Shown here in pieces: positions 46,882 to 55,959 of a stretch of 64,000 nucleotides of DNA. The translations under genes were made by a program, and so were the position numbers. The notes under the pieces were generated by a model. That model had not been told where the DNA came from. It made no database searches and was given only the letters and a program-made list of their open reading frames with translations. The DNA comes from Verrucomicrobiota bacterium (GTDB taxonomy: Bacteria > Verrucomicrobiota > Verrucomicrobiia > Limisphaerales > UBA1319): positions 62,001-126,000 of the forward strand of contig JAKLFB010000016.1 of assembly GCA_022711435.1 (NCBI GenBank), given 5' to 3'. The first letter of the stretch is position 1. The number at the start of each line of letters is the position of its first letter.

Positions 46882-48303
46882 TCAGGGGGATGGCGCCGGC
46901 GCCGGCGCTCCCAGCCCGTTTGTGGCTCCCGGCGGCGCCGACTGCACTTGCGCCGATTGCTTGAACATCGCCGAAAACACCGACCACCGCCGCAAGTCCC
47001 CGAACACGGTCACATACAGCATGAACGAGATCAGAAGCACCGCGAAAACCGCGCTGGCATACTCGACCACCCGCGTGTTCAGCGGCCGCCTCCGGATCGC
47101 TTCGATCAGCGACAACACAATGTGCCCCCCATCCAGAACCGGGATCGGAAGCAGATTCAAAATCGCCAGGCTTACGTTGAGCAGCACCAGGAAGTTCAGC
47201 GCCAGCCGGAAATCCGTGTTCAGCTGGACCGCCAGCATCGACAAGATCCCCACCGGCCCCATCAGGTCCTTGGCCCCCACCCCGGTCTGCTTCGTGTGCA
47301 CCAGCGCGCTCACCGTATCCACGATCTGCCCCCAGACATCCGCGACCTGCCGCCACGGGGTTGGTCCCGGCCACTTCACCTCGTAGAGATTGGCCGACCG
47401 GTTCAGGCTGACCCCGATCCGCCCCGTGCCCGTCGTCGGATCGGCCTTGGGCGTCACCGTCAGCGAGACCATCTCGCCGTTCCGCTGAACTCGGATCTCG
47501 CTGGCCTGCCCCCCTCGCTTCTGGATCAGCTCGATCAGCTGCTCCCGGCTCACGATCGGCACGCCCGCAAACGCCACCACGATGTCCTTGGGCTTCATCC
47601 CAGCCGCCGCCGCCGCGCTGTCCGCGAACACCTCGATGATCTCCGGGTGATCCCGCGGATACAGGTTGATCACCTTCACTCCGAAGCTCTCGTTCACCAC
47701 TGCTTTGAGCGAATGCGTAAACTCGCGCCCATCGCGCTCGAAGGTTACCGATACCACATTGGTCAGCGCCAGGATCGTTGTCTGCTGCAGCTCCTGCCAC
47801 GTGCTCACCCGCTTCCCGTCCACCGCCACAATCCGATCCCCCGCCTGGATCCCCAGCCTCGCTTCCTCCGAGTCCGGCTCCACATAACCGATGATCGACG
47901 GATTCACCAGCTGAGGAAGCCCGACCAGAAAGATGACGGTGGCAATGACAACCGCAAACACCAGGTTCATGAACGGCCCCGAGAATGCCACCAGTATCTT
48001 CGAAAACGGCGACGCCGGAGGCACCGGGGCCGATCCCTCCGCCGACGCCCCCTCCAGCGCATCCGAGGTGCTCATTTGCGGCAGGCGCACAAACCCCCCC
48101 GCCGGAATCCATCGCCACGAATACTCGATCCCGTCCTTCGTCCACCCCACGATCTTCGGCCCGAACCCGATCGCAAACGCCTCGACCTTCATCCCGCGGC
48201 GCCGCGCCATCCAATAGTGGCCGAACTCGTGCACAAACACCGCCGCCCCGAACAGCAGCACGACTGCCGCGGCCACATACAGGTAATTTAATGCTATCAT
48301 CAT
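46882..48303 (-). CDS. rseP: RIP metalloprotease (site-2 protease)
   Basis: A 473-residue membrane zinc protease that cleaves anti-sigma factors or signal-peptide remnants inside the membrane. AAVFVHEFGHYWMARRRG at ~20-37 holds HExxH, GIEYSWRWIPAGGFVRLP follows, two PDZ-like stretches lie at ~140-300 (AGDRIVAVDGKRV; GMKPKDIVVAFAGV), and NLLPIPVLDGGHIV near 405 has the third zinc ligand. The C-terminal tail is Pro/Ala-rich. Start at 48303 (MM) or 48300. Confidence 0.94.
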   Translation of the reverse strand: MMIALNYLYVAAAVVLLFGAAVFVHEFGHYWMARRRGMKVEAFAIGFGPKIVGWTKDGIEYSWRWIPAGGFVRLPQMSTSDALEGASAEGSAPVPPASPFSKILVAFSGPFMNLVFAVVIATVIFLVGLPQLVNPSIIGYVEPDSEEARLGIQAGDRIVAVDGKRVSTWQELQQTTILALTNVVSVTFERDGREFTHSLKAVVNESFGVKVINLYPRDHPEIIEVFADSAAAAAGMKPKDIVVAFAGVPIVSREQLIELIQKRGGQASEIRVQRNGEMVSLTVTPKADPTTGTGRIGVSLNRSANLYEVKWPGPTPWRQVADVWGQIVDTVSALVHTKQTGVGAKDLMGPVGILSMLAVQLNTDFRLALNFLVLLNVSLAILNLLPIPVLDGGHIVLSLIEAIRRRPLNTRVVEYASAVFAVLLISFMLYVTVFGDLRRWSVFSAMFKQSAQVQSAPPGATNGLGAPAPAPSP

Positions 48304-48498
48304 GGATCTTCCGGCTCGACATCGCGCGCGCAAGCCGCGCCCCGACCTCGCCGTTCCGCCTACTATACCCGCCCGCAACCGGATGGCAACCGTCCTGCGT
48401 TGCCCGCTGCGCGCCGGGCTGCAAGCCCACCAGCGATCCGCCTTCGGTCTCACTTCGCCCCGCTTGTGCGCCCTGGAAGCGCGGTGTATTGTCCTGCT

Positions 48499-49515
48499 AT
48501 GAACCGCCTGCCAACCGCTGCCGCTGGCATCGCAATCCTTGCCGCCATCGCCTTTGCCGCCTGGCAGCACAACCAGATCCGCCACCTCGCCGCCGAAAAC
48601 GCCCGGCTGCAATCCGAAAACGCCCAGCTCCCCCCCCTCAAGGCCGACCTCGAACGCCTCCGCCCCCTGGCGGCGGATCCGACTGAACTGCCGCGTTTGC
48701 GGGAATCTTTGGCCCAAGCTCAGAAGGAGCTGATCTCGATCCGCGGCCGGGCCAGCGAGGCCGGCCAGGCCCGCGCCGAAGCGGCCGATCTCCGGGCCGA
48801 GCTGGCCCGCCAGTCCGGCTCCGAAACCGGCGCTGAAACAACCAACCAGATCTCCGGCGCCATGGGCGAGATGATGAAAAGCGCCATGGAACAGCAGTTG
48901 CTCGGCCGGCTGACCCGCCTTCAGGAACGGCTCAACCTCAGCCCCGAGCAGGCCCAGGCCGTCGAGGACATCTTGAAGCGCCAGGCCAGCCAGGCCGCCG
49001 AAGCCATGCAGAAGGTCTTCTCCGGCAAAATGAAGCCCGGAGACCTGGCCAGCTTGCGCCAGACCGGCGCCGGCCCGGTCGACGAGCAGATCGCCACCCT
49101 CCTCTCTCCCGAACAAAAGGCCGCCTACCAGGAATACCAGCAGGAGGAAGCCGTCAGCAACGCCCGCCTCGTCTCCAATGCGGAAGTGCTCCAGATGCAG
49201 AACGCCCTCGGCTTGTCCCAGTCTCAGCAGGACCAGGCCTATGCCATCCTCTATGACCAGAACCTTGCCCAGCTCAAAGGCCAGCTGGCGTCGCCGCCCA
49301 GCGCCGCCGCCAGCACTCCGGCCGAAGCCATGCAGGGGCTCCTGGACCAAAAGACCAAAGCCCTCGAAGCCGTCCTTACCCCGTCCCAGCTCGAACGCTA
49401 CCGCCAGCAGCAGCAAGCCCAGATCAAGTTCCTCCAGACCATGACCGGCAGCGGCGGCGCGGCTGCCGGCGCCGGCGCAGGCGCGGCCGCCAGCGACCGC
49501 AATCCCTCCCCCTGA
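48499..49515 (+). CDS. exported coiled-coil protein of unknown function
   Basis: A 338-residue protein. Hydrophobic residues 5-21 (PTAAAGIAILAAIAFAAW) are a membrane anchor or signal. A heptad coiled coil follows (IRHLAAENARLQSENAQLPP to about residue 110), then helices with LNLSPEQAQAVEDIL, LLSPEQKAAYQEYQQEEA and LTPSQLERYRQQQQ, a repeated S/T-P-x-Q/E pattern. The tail is Gly/Ala-rich. Similar proteins occur in Verrucomicrobiota. No function is known. Divergent from rseP, with 195 bases between that show no clear promoter. Confidence 0.72.
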   Translation: MNRLPTAAAGIAILAAIAFAAWQHNQIRHLAAENARLQSENAQLPPLKADLERLRPLAADPTELPRLRESLAQAQKELISIRGRASEAGQARAEAADLRAELARQSGSETGAETTNQISGAMGEMMKSAMEQQLLGRLTRLQERLNLSPEQAQAVEDILKRQASQAAEAMQKVFSGKMKPGDLASLRQTGAGPVDEQIATLLSPEQKAAYQEYQQEEAVSNARLVSNAEVLQMQNALGLSQSQQDQAYAILYDQNLAQLKGQLASPPSAAASTPAEAMQGLLDQKTKALEAVLTPSQLERYRQQQQAQIKFLQTMTGSGGAAAGAGAGAAASDRNPSP

Positions 49516-49650
49516 AACGCCCGTTGGGAACCGCCCCGCCTTGATGCGTTTCGAGGCTGCCGGCTGCCTGCCCGCGAATCGACGGCGCACGCGCCGCGCG
49601 CCAAGAGCCGCTGTTGCCCGCGAGGGGCATTCCGGCGCACAAAAACAACT

Positions 49651-49679
49651 TTGACCCTGGATTTCGCAAGCCTTACTTT
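49651..49679 (+). promoter_or_regulatory. possible promoter of the mla operon
   Basis: TTGACC at 49651-49656, a 17-base spacer and TACTTT at 49674-49679. The -35 is good, the -10 weak. Transcription would begin about at the GTG 49688, implying a nearly leaderless message. The rest of the 172-base gap after the coiled-coil gene shows nothing else. Confidence 0.35.
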
Positions 49680-49687
49680 GAACGCCT

Positions 49688-50545
49688 GTGGACCAGGATG
49701 TTGGCAAAACGGCCCCGGGATTGCCTGGGCTGAATTCGCTGGGCGATCCGGTTGTCGCGAGCGCTTTGGTGTGGGCGGGCCAATGGATCCTGCAGATCGG
49801 CTCGCTCCTGCGGGGCTTGATCGCCTTCACCCTGATCATACTCGGGATCGTGTTCACGAGGTGGGAACGAGCCTCGGCGGTGATCCATCCCATGATTCGG
49901 AACGAGATCCGCCGGGCCGGAATCCGCCTGGTTCCGATCGTCGCGTTGATCGCCTTCTGCCTGGGCTTCGTGGTGATTGGCCAGGCGGTGGCGCTGCTCT
50001 CTCAGGTGGGCGCCCAGCAATACACGGGCACGGTCATGGTCACCGTCGTGATCCGCGAGCTGGGCCCGCTGGTGACCGCCTTGCTGGTCCTGGCATGGGT
50101 GGGCACGGGCACTGTCATCGAGCTCGGCAACGCCCGCACCCGGGGCGAGATCGAGGCCCTCGAGGCCCTGGGCATCGATCCCATCCATTATCTTGTCGTG
50201 CCCCGCGTGATCGGCCAGGCCACGGCGATTTTCTCGCTCACGGTGTATCTGGTCTTGATCTCCCTGCTCAGCGGCTACCTGTTCGCCTTTTTGCAGGATG
50301 TGCCCCTGCGGCCCGGCCAGTATCTCGATCAGGTGATGATCGCATTGCGGTGGGAGGACTTCGTGCTGCTGGCGTTCAAGAGCATCTGCTTTGGGGGGAT
50401 CATCGCCGTGGTGACCTGCTATGAAGGGCTGGCGCGGCCCCTGCGCCAGCACGAGATCGCCGAAGCCACCACTCGCGCCGTGGTCCGAAGCCTCGTCGCC
50501 TGCGTCCTCGTCGACGCCTTCCTCCTGCTCTACCTGCTGGTTTGA
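49688..50545 (+). CDS. mlaE: MlaE-family lipid ABC transporter permease
   Basis: A 285-residue permease with five or so helices. HPMIRNEIRRAGIRLVPIVA, FVVIGQAVALLSQVG, and VIRELGPLVTALLVLAWVG with the conserved ELGP motif identify MlaE. GTVIELGNARTRGEIEALEA is the coupling segment. It moves phospholipid between the membranes together with mlaF and mlaD downstream. GTG start at 49688; the N-terminal 30 residues are poorly conserved. Confidence 0.92.
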   Translation: MDQDVGKTAPGLPGLNSLGDPVVASALVWAGQWILQIGSLLRGLIAFTLIILGIVFTRWERASAVIHPMIRNEIRRAGIRLVPIVALIAFCLGFVVIGQAVALLSQVGAQQYTGTVMVTVVIRELGPLVTALLVLAWVGTGTVIELGNARTRGEIEALEALGIDPIHYLVVPRVIGQATAIFSLTVYLVLISLLSGYLFAFLQDVPLRPGQYLDQVMIALRWEDFVLLAFKSICFGGIIAVVTCYEGLARPLRQHEIAEATTRAVVRSLVACVLVDAFLLLYLLV

Positions 50546-50558
50546 TCCCGAGGTCCGG

Positions 50559-51356
50559 ATGACTGCCCCGCCCTCCCCCCAGCCGCCCCCGGCCGCTCCG
50601 CTCCTCGAGATGATCGGCGTCACGGTGGTCGCATCCCGCAACCCCGCCATCATACGGATCGAGAATCTCGATTGGACGATCCAGCCCGGCGAGTTCTGGG
50701 TGGTCGGCGGGCCGCCGGACTCAGGCAAGACCGATCTGCTGGCCACCGCCGCCTGCCTCTCCCGCCCGATGCGCGGACGGCACCGGCTCTTTGGCCAGGA
50801 CACCCGCGTCGTCCCCACCGAACAGTTCTTGCCGGATCGGCTCCGGGTGGGCGTGGTGTTCGCCGACGGAGGCCGTCTTCTGCAGCAGCTCACGGTAACC
50901 GAGAACCTGGCCCTGCCCTGGTGCTACCATCACAATTGCTCCTTCGATGCCGCAGCTGATCGGGTCCGATCGCTGCTCGCAGCCCATGGCCTCGAGTTCC
51001 TCGCCGCCCAGCCCTGCCACCGGCTCGGCCGCCCCTGGCGGCAGCGCGTTGCCCTGGCGCGAGCCCTCATGCTCGGCCCCGATCTCCTCTTTCTGGACAA
51101 TCCCACCGGCGGGCTGAATCCCGGCCAGATCGACTGGTGGATGGACTGGCTCGACCGGCTGCACACCGGCCATGCCCCTCCGGACCACCGCCCCATCACC
51201 TTGGTCGTGGCCACCGACGATCTCCGCCCCTGGTGCCGGCCCGGCCGCCAGTTCGCCATCCTCCACCAGAACCGCTGGCGGCTCCTGGGCAACTCAGACA
51301 AACTGGCGGATTGCACCGAGCTCGCTGTCCGTGAATTATTGGGCGAACGGTCATGA
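50559..51356 (+). CDS. mlaF: MlaF-like ABC ATPase with divergent catalytic motifs
   Basis: A 265-residue ATPase placed between mlaE and mlaD. Walker A is GGPPDSGKTD. The signature is degenerate (LGRPWRQRVALARALM in place of LSGGQ), and Walker B reads LLFLDNPTGGL, with Asn where the catalytic Glu is expected. VVATDDL stands where the H-loop His should be. It can probably bind ATP, but hydrolysis may be slow or may need a partner. The Pro/Ala-rich first 14 residues are atypical. ATG 50559 follows mlaE by 13 bases. Confidence 0.82.
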   Translation: MTAPPSPQPPPAAPLLEMIGVTVVASRNPAIIRIENLDWTIQPGEFWVVGGPPDSGKTDLLATAACLSRPMRGRHRLFGQDTRVVPTEQFLPDRLRVGVVFADGGRLLQQLTVTENLALPWCYHHNCSFDAAADRVRSLLAAHGLEFLAAQPCHRLGRPWRQRVALARALMLGPDLLFLDNPTGGLNPGQIDWWMDWLDRLHTGHAPPDHRPITLVVATDDLRPWCRPGRQFAILHQNRWRLLGNSDKLADCTELAVRELLGERS

Positions 51357-51370
51357 ACCTTTGACATCCC

Positions 51371-52492
51371 ATGGCTCTTCAAGACCTCACACCGCAGTTG
51401 CGGACCCGGCTCAGCCGAGTCGAGCGGATCGTCGGCGTGTTCGTCATCCTCGCCGCCATGCTAATGATGGCGGGCTTCATCTATTACCTCTACGCCACCG
51501 CCCAGCGCAAAGGCTGGTTCGTGACCAAGGTCACCTATCACACCTTCGTCGATTCCGCCGCCGGCTTCCTCGTCGGCAACCCCGTCCGCCTCATGGGCTT
51601 CACCGCCGGCGAAATCACCAAGATCCTCCCTGAACCGCCCGAAACCTACTACCGCAACGTCTACATCGAGTTCGTGGTCCGGGAACCTTACTTCGGCTAT
51701 CTCTGGACCGACTCGCGCGTCCGGGTCGCATCCGCGGATTTCCTGGGCAACCGCTTCCTCGAAGTCACCAAGGGCGGCGCCTCCGGCAAAAGGGTCCAAG
51801 CCACTTACCGCTACAACGCCTCCGGCGAGCTCGAGATGTGGGTCGATCCCGATCCCGAAAACAACATCGCCGGCAACGTCTTCCAGCGGATCAGCGAGCT
51901 CAAGTCCGGCACCAATGAGTTCAAAGGCTACTGGCTCATTGCCGATGAATCACCCCCACTCACCGACCGCCTCCAAACCATGGTCACGAACTTCTCCCAG
52001 GCGCTCCCCGCCGTGTTCGCCCTCACCAATTCGATCAACAACACGCTCTCCAACAGCAGCCGCACGCTCGTCCGCCTCGAGCAGATCCTTGAAAACCTCC
52101 AGCCGGCTGTCACCAATGCTGTCGTCATCACCGATCACCTAACCAACCCCCACGGGTCGCTCGGCCAATGGCTCATCCCCACCCAGATCCATGCCCGGAT
52201 CGAGACCGCGCTCGTCTCGGCCGACTCCACCGTGCGCACCGCCGAAACCAATCTCCAGGCCCTCTCCTTCAACATCAACCGATCGCTCGATAGCATCGCC
52301 GGCATCACCCGCAACCTCCGCCAGCAGGTCGAGGCCAACAGCCTCCTGCTCACTGAGCTCTCCCAGCTCCTCATCGACGCCGACGATTTCGTGCAGGGGC
52401 TCAAACGAAACTGGCTCCTCAAGAGCGCGTTCGCGCCCGCCACCAACGCACCGATCGAAAGCCTCCTCGAACCCGCCGCCGGCCGCCCATGA
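51371..52492 (+). CDS. mlaD: MlaD/MCE-domain lipid-binding protein
   Basis: A 373-residue inner-membrane-anchored protein. One helix lies at residues ~22-45 (VGVFVILAAMLMMAGFIYYL), then the MCE domain (FVDSAAGFLVGNPVRLMGFT, AGEITKILPEP, and SADFLGNRFLEVTKG). A long helical C-terminal region with heptads (SLDSIAGITRNLRQQVEANS) is longer than in E. coli MlaD (183 aa). It forms the lipid tunnel with MlaE. It is coupled to the next gene by ATGA. Confidence 0.92.
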   Translation: MALQDLTPQLRTRLSRVERIVGVFVILAAMLMMAGFIYYLYATAQRKGWFVTKVTYHTFVDSAAGFLVGNPVRLMGFTAGEITKILPEPPETYYRNVYIEFVVREPYFGYLWTDSRVRVASADFLGNRFLEVTKGGASGKRVQATYRYNASGELEMWVDPDPENNIAGNVFQRISELKSGTNEFKGYWLIADESPPLTDRLQTMVTNFSQALPAVFALTNSINNTLSNSSRTLVRLEQILENLQPAVTNAVVITDHLTNPHGSLGQWLIPTQIHARIETALVSADSTVRTAETNLQALSFNINRSLDSIAGITRNLRQQVEANSLLLTELSQLLIDADDFVQGLKRNWLLKSAFAPATNAPIESLLEPAAGRP

Positions 52493-53598
52493 CACCACCC
52501 ACCCCTCATCCACCTGCCCCGCTCCCGCCCTGCAAGACTTCCAAGGGCGAACCTTGGCTCGCCGCGCTCCTCGTCACGATGATCCTTGGCTGCCGCACGG
52601 CTCCGCCGCCCCCGCCCGTCCCCGCCGCCCGCCAGCAGGCTCAGCTCATCGCCCAGTCCGCCCTCGCCCTCTCCCAGCAGGCCAACTGGACCGCCGCCGA
52701 ACGGGAATGGGCACGCGCCGCCGACCGCTTCGCCGCCCTCAATGACCGCGTCCAGGAAGCCGTCGCCCTCCATAACCTCGCCCAAGCCCAACGCCAGCTC
52801 GGACGCCTCCTCAGCGCCCGCGATCAATTCGAGCGCGCCGCCCGCATCAACCAATCCACCGGCCAAACCAATGCCTGGTGGCGCAACCAGCTCGCCCTCG
52901 TCCAGCTCGAACCCGATCTGGACCCCCCCGTCTCGCCCGCGCCCCGCCTCGATGCCCTCTCCTCTTTGCTGCCCGCGCTGACCGATCCCAGGCTTCGGGG
53001 CCTTTTCCTCAACGATCTCGGCCGCCAGCAGCTCCGGCAGGGCGAGATCCCCGCCGCCGAGGCAACCATCCGCCTAGCCCTCGAGACCTTCCGCGCTGCC
53101 GCCTGGCCCGCCGGCGTCGCTGCCGCCACCGCCAACCTCGCCGACACCCAGCTCGCCCAAAACCAGTTCGAGCCCGCCTATGCCTCCTGGACCACCGCTC
53201 TGCGCCTCTTCGAGCAAGCCGCCGACCTCCAGGGCATCGCCCTCGCCATGGAAGGCCTCGGTCGCACCCGCCTCGCTGAAGCACGCAACCTCCCCCAGGC
53301 CGAGGATTGGCTCCGCCGCGCCGCCCGCGGCTACCACCACATCCATCGCACGCTCGACCGTATCCGCGTTCTCGAGTCCTTGTTCCTCTGCCTCCAGCAG
53401 CAGCAGCATCCGATCGTGTTCGTCCAGCAGGAGCTCGCCGAAGCCCACGAGTCCGCCGCCGCTTTTTGGGAGGCCGCCGAGTCCCACCCCCGCGCCCTGC
53501 GCCACTGGCAGGCCGCCGCCTCGCTCAGCTCGGACATCTCGGATGCCGCCGCACTCGACCGCGCCCAAGCCGGCATCCAGCGATGCTCCAACCCTTGA
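52489..53598 (+). CDS. TPR lipoprotein of the mla operon
   Basis: A 369-residue protein. An N-terminal hydrophobic stretch ends in a lipobox (LVTMILGC, Cys at about residue 35), followed by a Pro linker. Tetratricopeptide-like repeats fill the rest: LSQQANWTAAEREWARAADR, AVALHNLAQAQRQLGRLLSA, GLFLNDLGRQQLRQGEIPAA. The ATGA overlap with mlaD suggests it is an outer-membrane or periplasmic partner of the transporter. The true start may be internal, as the N-terminus before the lipobox is long. No named family. Confidence 0.72.
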   Translation: MTPPTPHPPAPLPPCKTSKGEPWLAALLVTMILGCRTAPPPPPVPAARQQAQLIAQSALALSQQANWTAAEREWARAADRFAALNDRVQEAVALHNLAQAQRQLGRLLSARDQFERAARINQSTGQTNAWWRNQLALVQLEPDLDPPVSPAPRLDALSSLLPALTDPRLRGLFLNDLGRQQLRQGEIPAAEATIRLALETFRAAAWPAGVAAATANLADTQLAQNQFEPAYASWTTALRLFEQAADLQGIALAMEGLGRTRLAEARNLPQAEDWLRRAARGYHHIHRTLDRIRVLESLFLCLQQQQHPIVFVQQELAEAHESAAAFWEAAESHPRALRHWQAAASLSSDISDAAALDRAQAGIQRCSNP

Positions 53599-53617
53599 GA
53601 CCCCGCGACCTCGTCCG

Positions 53618-55027
53618 CTACCGCACACCCGGCAGCCCGAAATAGTCCCGCGCGTTCTCGAAGCAGATGCCCCGGATCATCGGCTCGATCAGGCCGTCTT
53701 CGGCAGGGATCTCCCCTCGATCGATCTCCCGCCCGATCAGGTTGCACAGCACCCGGCGAAAATACTCGTGGCGCGGGTAGGACATGAACGAGCGCGAATC
53801 GGTGAGCATGCCGACGAAGCGCGAGAGCAGGCCCAGGTTCGACAGCGCGTTCAGCTGCCATTCCATCCCATCCTTCTGGTCCAGGAACCACCAGCCGCTG
53901 CCATACTGGATCTTGCCCGCCATCGATCCGTCCTGGAAATTGCCGATCATGGTGGCCAGCACGTAATTGTCCGCCGGATTCAGGTTGTAAAGGATCGTCT
54001 TCGGCAGAGCGCCCTCGCGGTCCAGCCGGTCCAGGAACGCCGACAGCGCCTCCGCCTGCGGCCAGTCCCCGATCGAGTCGAAACCGATGTCCGGCCCGAT
54101 GGCCCGAAAGAGGCGGCTGTTGTTGTTCCGGAGCGCGCCCAGATGGATCTGCTGGGTCCAGCCCTTGGCCGCAGCCCACCGGCCGAAATGGAGCATCAAC
54201 TCGGCGGCATACCGCGCCCGCTCCGCTGGCGTGGCTGCCTGCCCGCGCCGGGCCCGGTCAAAGATGGCCGCCACCGCCGATCCCTCGGTGAAATCCGCAT
54301 AGCAATGGGGCAGCCCATGATCCGATAGCCGGCACCCGGCCGCATGAAAGGCGTCGTGACGCCTTCGCAGCGCCTCGACCAGATCCTCGAATCCGGCGAT
54401 CTCCATCTGGCTGGCGGCCGCCAGCCGGTCCACCCATCCGTTGAACCTCTCCGGCTGGTCCACCATCAGCGCGCGGTCCGGTCGAAACGTCGGATACACC
54501 CGCGTGGCCAAGTCCGCCGATCCCGCGATCACCGCATGATGAGCCAGGTCGTCGGCCGGATCATCCGTCGTGCACACCGCCGCCACCTTGAACTTCTTCA
54601 GGATGCCGCGGGCGCTCATCTCCGGCGACTGCAGCCGCTCGTTGGCCTGCTGCCAGATCGAGGGCGCGCTCCGCTCGTCCAGCAGTTCGTCCACCCCGAA
54701 ATACCGCTTCAGCTCCAGGTGCGCCCAATGATAGAGCGGATTCCGCAGCGTCCGCGGCACGGTCCGCGCCCAGGCCATGAACTTGTCGTACGGATCCGCA
54801 TCGCCCGTGCAGAACCGCTCCGGCACTCCGTTGGATCGCATCGCCCTCCACTTGTAATGGTCCCCTTCCAGCCAGATCTCGAACAGATTCCGAAACTGCC
54901 GGTTCCCAGCCACATCCCTCGGCGGCAGATGGCAGTGGTAGTCGAGGATCGGCAGGTCCCGCGCGAACTCGTGATACAGCCGGATTGCTGTCCCGCCCTG
55001 CAGAAGGAAGTTTTCCGTGATGAACAT
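53618..55027 (-). CDS. uxaC: glucuronate/galacturonate isomerase
   Basis: A 469-residue metal-dependent TIM-barrel isomerase that converts uronates into keto forms for catabolism. LPILDYHCHLPPRDVAGN carries the first His pair, FNGWVDRLAAAS and HDAFHAAGCRLSDHGLP follow, QIHLGALRNNNSRLF and TDSRSFMSYPRHEYFRR complete the signature. Full length. Convergent with the mla operon (19 bases). It implies growth on pectin- or glucuronan-derived sugars. Confidence 0.95.
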   Translation of the reverse strand: MFITENFLLQGGTAIRLYHEFARDLPILDYHCHLPPRDVAGNRQFRNLFEIWLEGDHYKWRAMRSNGVPERFCTGDADPYDKFMAWARTVPRTLRNPLYHWAHLELKRYFGVDELLDERSAPSIWQQANERLQSPEMSARGILKKFKVAAVCTTDDPADDLAHHAVIAGSADLATRVYPTFRPDRALMVDQPERFNGWVDRLAAASQMEIAGFEDLVEALRRRHDAFHAAGCRLSDHGLPHCYADFTEGSAVAAIFDRARRGQAATPAERARYAAELMLHFGRWAAAKGWTQQIHLGALRNNNSRLFRAIGPDIGFDSIGDWPQAEALSAFLDRLDREGALPKTILYNLNPADNYVLATMIGNFQDGSMAGKIQYGSGWWFLDQKDGMEWQLNALSNLGLLSRFVGMLTDSRSFMSYPRHEYFRRVLCNLIGREIDRGEIPAEDGLIEPMIRGICFENARDYFGLPGVR

Positions 55028-55106
55028 AGCGCCGCGATTGTGGCATTGGCAGGCATCGTTAGCCAGACGATTCCAGGGCGATGCCGCTGCCCTGGTCCGG
55101 AAGCGG

Positions 55107-55134
55107 TTGCGGCAGAAGTTCCATGTGATAGAAT
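55107..55134 (+). promoter_or_regulatory. possible promoter of the cupredoxin-like gene
   Basis: TTGCGG at 55107-55112, 16-base spacer, TAGAAT at 55129-55134. It would start transcripts near 55141, which excludes ATG 55133 as the start codon and supports ATG 55190. Confidence 0.45.
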
Positions 55135-55189
55135 GAAAAAACTGACCGGGGCGCCGCGCAGACCCGGAGCCGCGATCGAGCAGACAAGC

Positions 55190-55936
55190 ATGATCACACG
55201 ACGTTCTTTTTTTGCCGGACTGATGGCGGGCGGCGCTGCTGCCGCGCGCTGGCACGCGCAGGCAGCGGAGCCGATCGCCCGCATCCAGGGCGAGGTTCGA
55301 CTCATCGGCTCCCCCCCGCCCGAAATCCCCGTCGACCTGACCAACTTTCCCGAGTGCCGCGCCATCGCGCCCAACCCCCTGACAACCCGCCACTACATCG
55401 TCGGCGCCGAGGGCGCGCTCGCCAACGTGTTCGTCCACGTGGCGGACGGGCTGCCTCCTGGCGGCCGCACGCCCCCATCCGAGCCCGTCCTGCTGGACCA
55501 GCGGCGCTGCGGATTCCACCCCTACGTGCTCGGAGTCCACGCGGGCCAAACCATTCGGATCCGCAATTCCGAACCCTATCTCGAAACCGTCCATGCCCTG
55601 CCCAAGATCAACCGCGAGTTCAACATCGCCCAACCCGTCACCGGCATGGTCAACGAGGTGCGGTTCGACCATCCCGAAGTGCTGATCAAGGTCAAGTGCG
55701 AGATCCACCCCTGGGAGTTCGCCTTCATCGGTGTCGTGGATCACCCCTTCTTCGCGGTGACGGATTCCCAGGGCCGATTTGCGCTGCCTCCCGGGCTCCC
55801 GCCGGGCCGCTACCGCCTGGCCGCCACCCATCCCAAGGCCGGCGCACATTCCATCGATGTGACCCTCGCCCCCGGCGAAACTAAGTCCGTCCGGTTCGAC
55901 TTCAAGCCGCACACGGCCCCTTCCTCGCCCGCCTAG
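55190..55936 (+). CDS. twin-arginine-exported cupredoxin-like protein with regulatory-like C-domain
   Basis: A 248-residue protein. [20 protein letters not shown] at residues 2-21 is a twin-arginine signal. The next ~150 residues look like a cupredoxin-type fold ([46 protein letters not shown]), with the Cys and His residues typical of a metal site. The C-terminus has a carboxypeptidase-regulatory-like beta domain ([20 protein letters not shown]). Copper binding and an electron-transfer role are inferred. It sits 23 bases before hypE. Confidence 0.75.
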   Translation: MITRRSFFAGLMAGGAAAARWHAQAAEPIARIQGEVRLIGSPPPEIPVDLTNFPECRAIAPNPLTTRHYIVGAEGALANVFVHVADGLPPGGRTPPSEPVLLDQRRCGFHPYVLGVHAGQTIRIRNSEPYLETVHALPKINREFNIAQPVTGMVNEVRFDHPEVLIKVKCEIHPWEFAFIGVVDHPFFAVTDSQGRFALPPGLPPGRYRLAATHPKAGAHSIDVTLAPGETKSVRFDFKPHTAPSSPA

Positions 55937-55959
55937 CCGAGGGCACCCTTCGAGCGTTT

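Noticed and set aside
54344..55189. Extension of the cupredoxin-like gene far upstream on the plus strand.
   Set aside because: The upstream part is antisense to uxaC, and the twin-arginine signal at ATG 55190 defines the real start.
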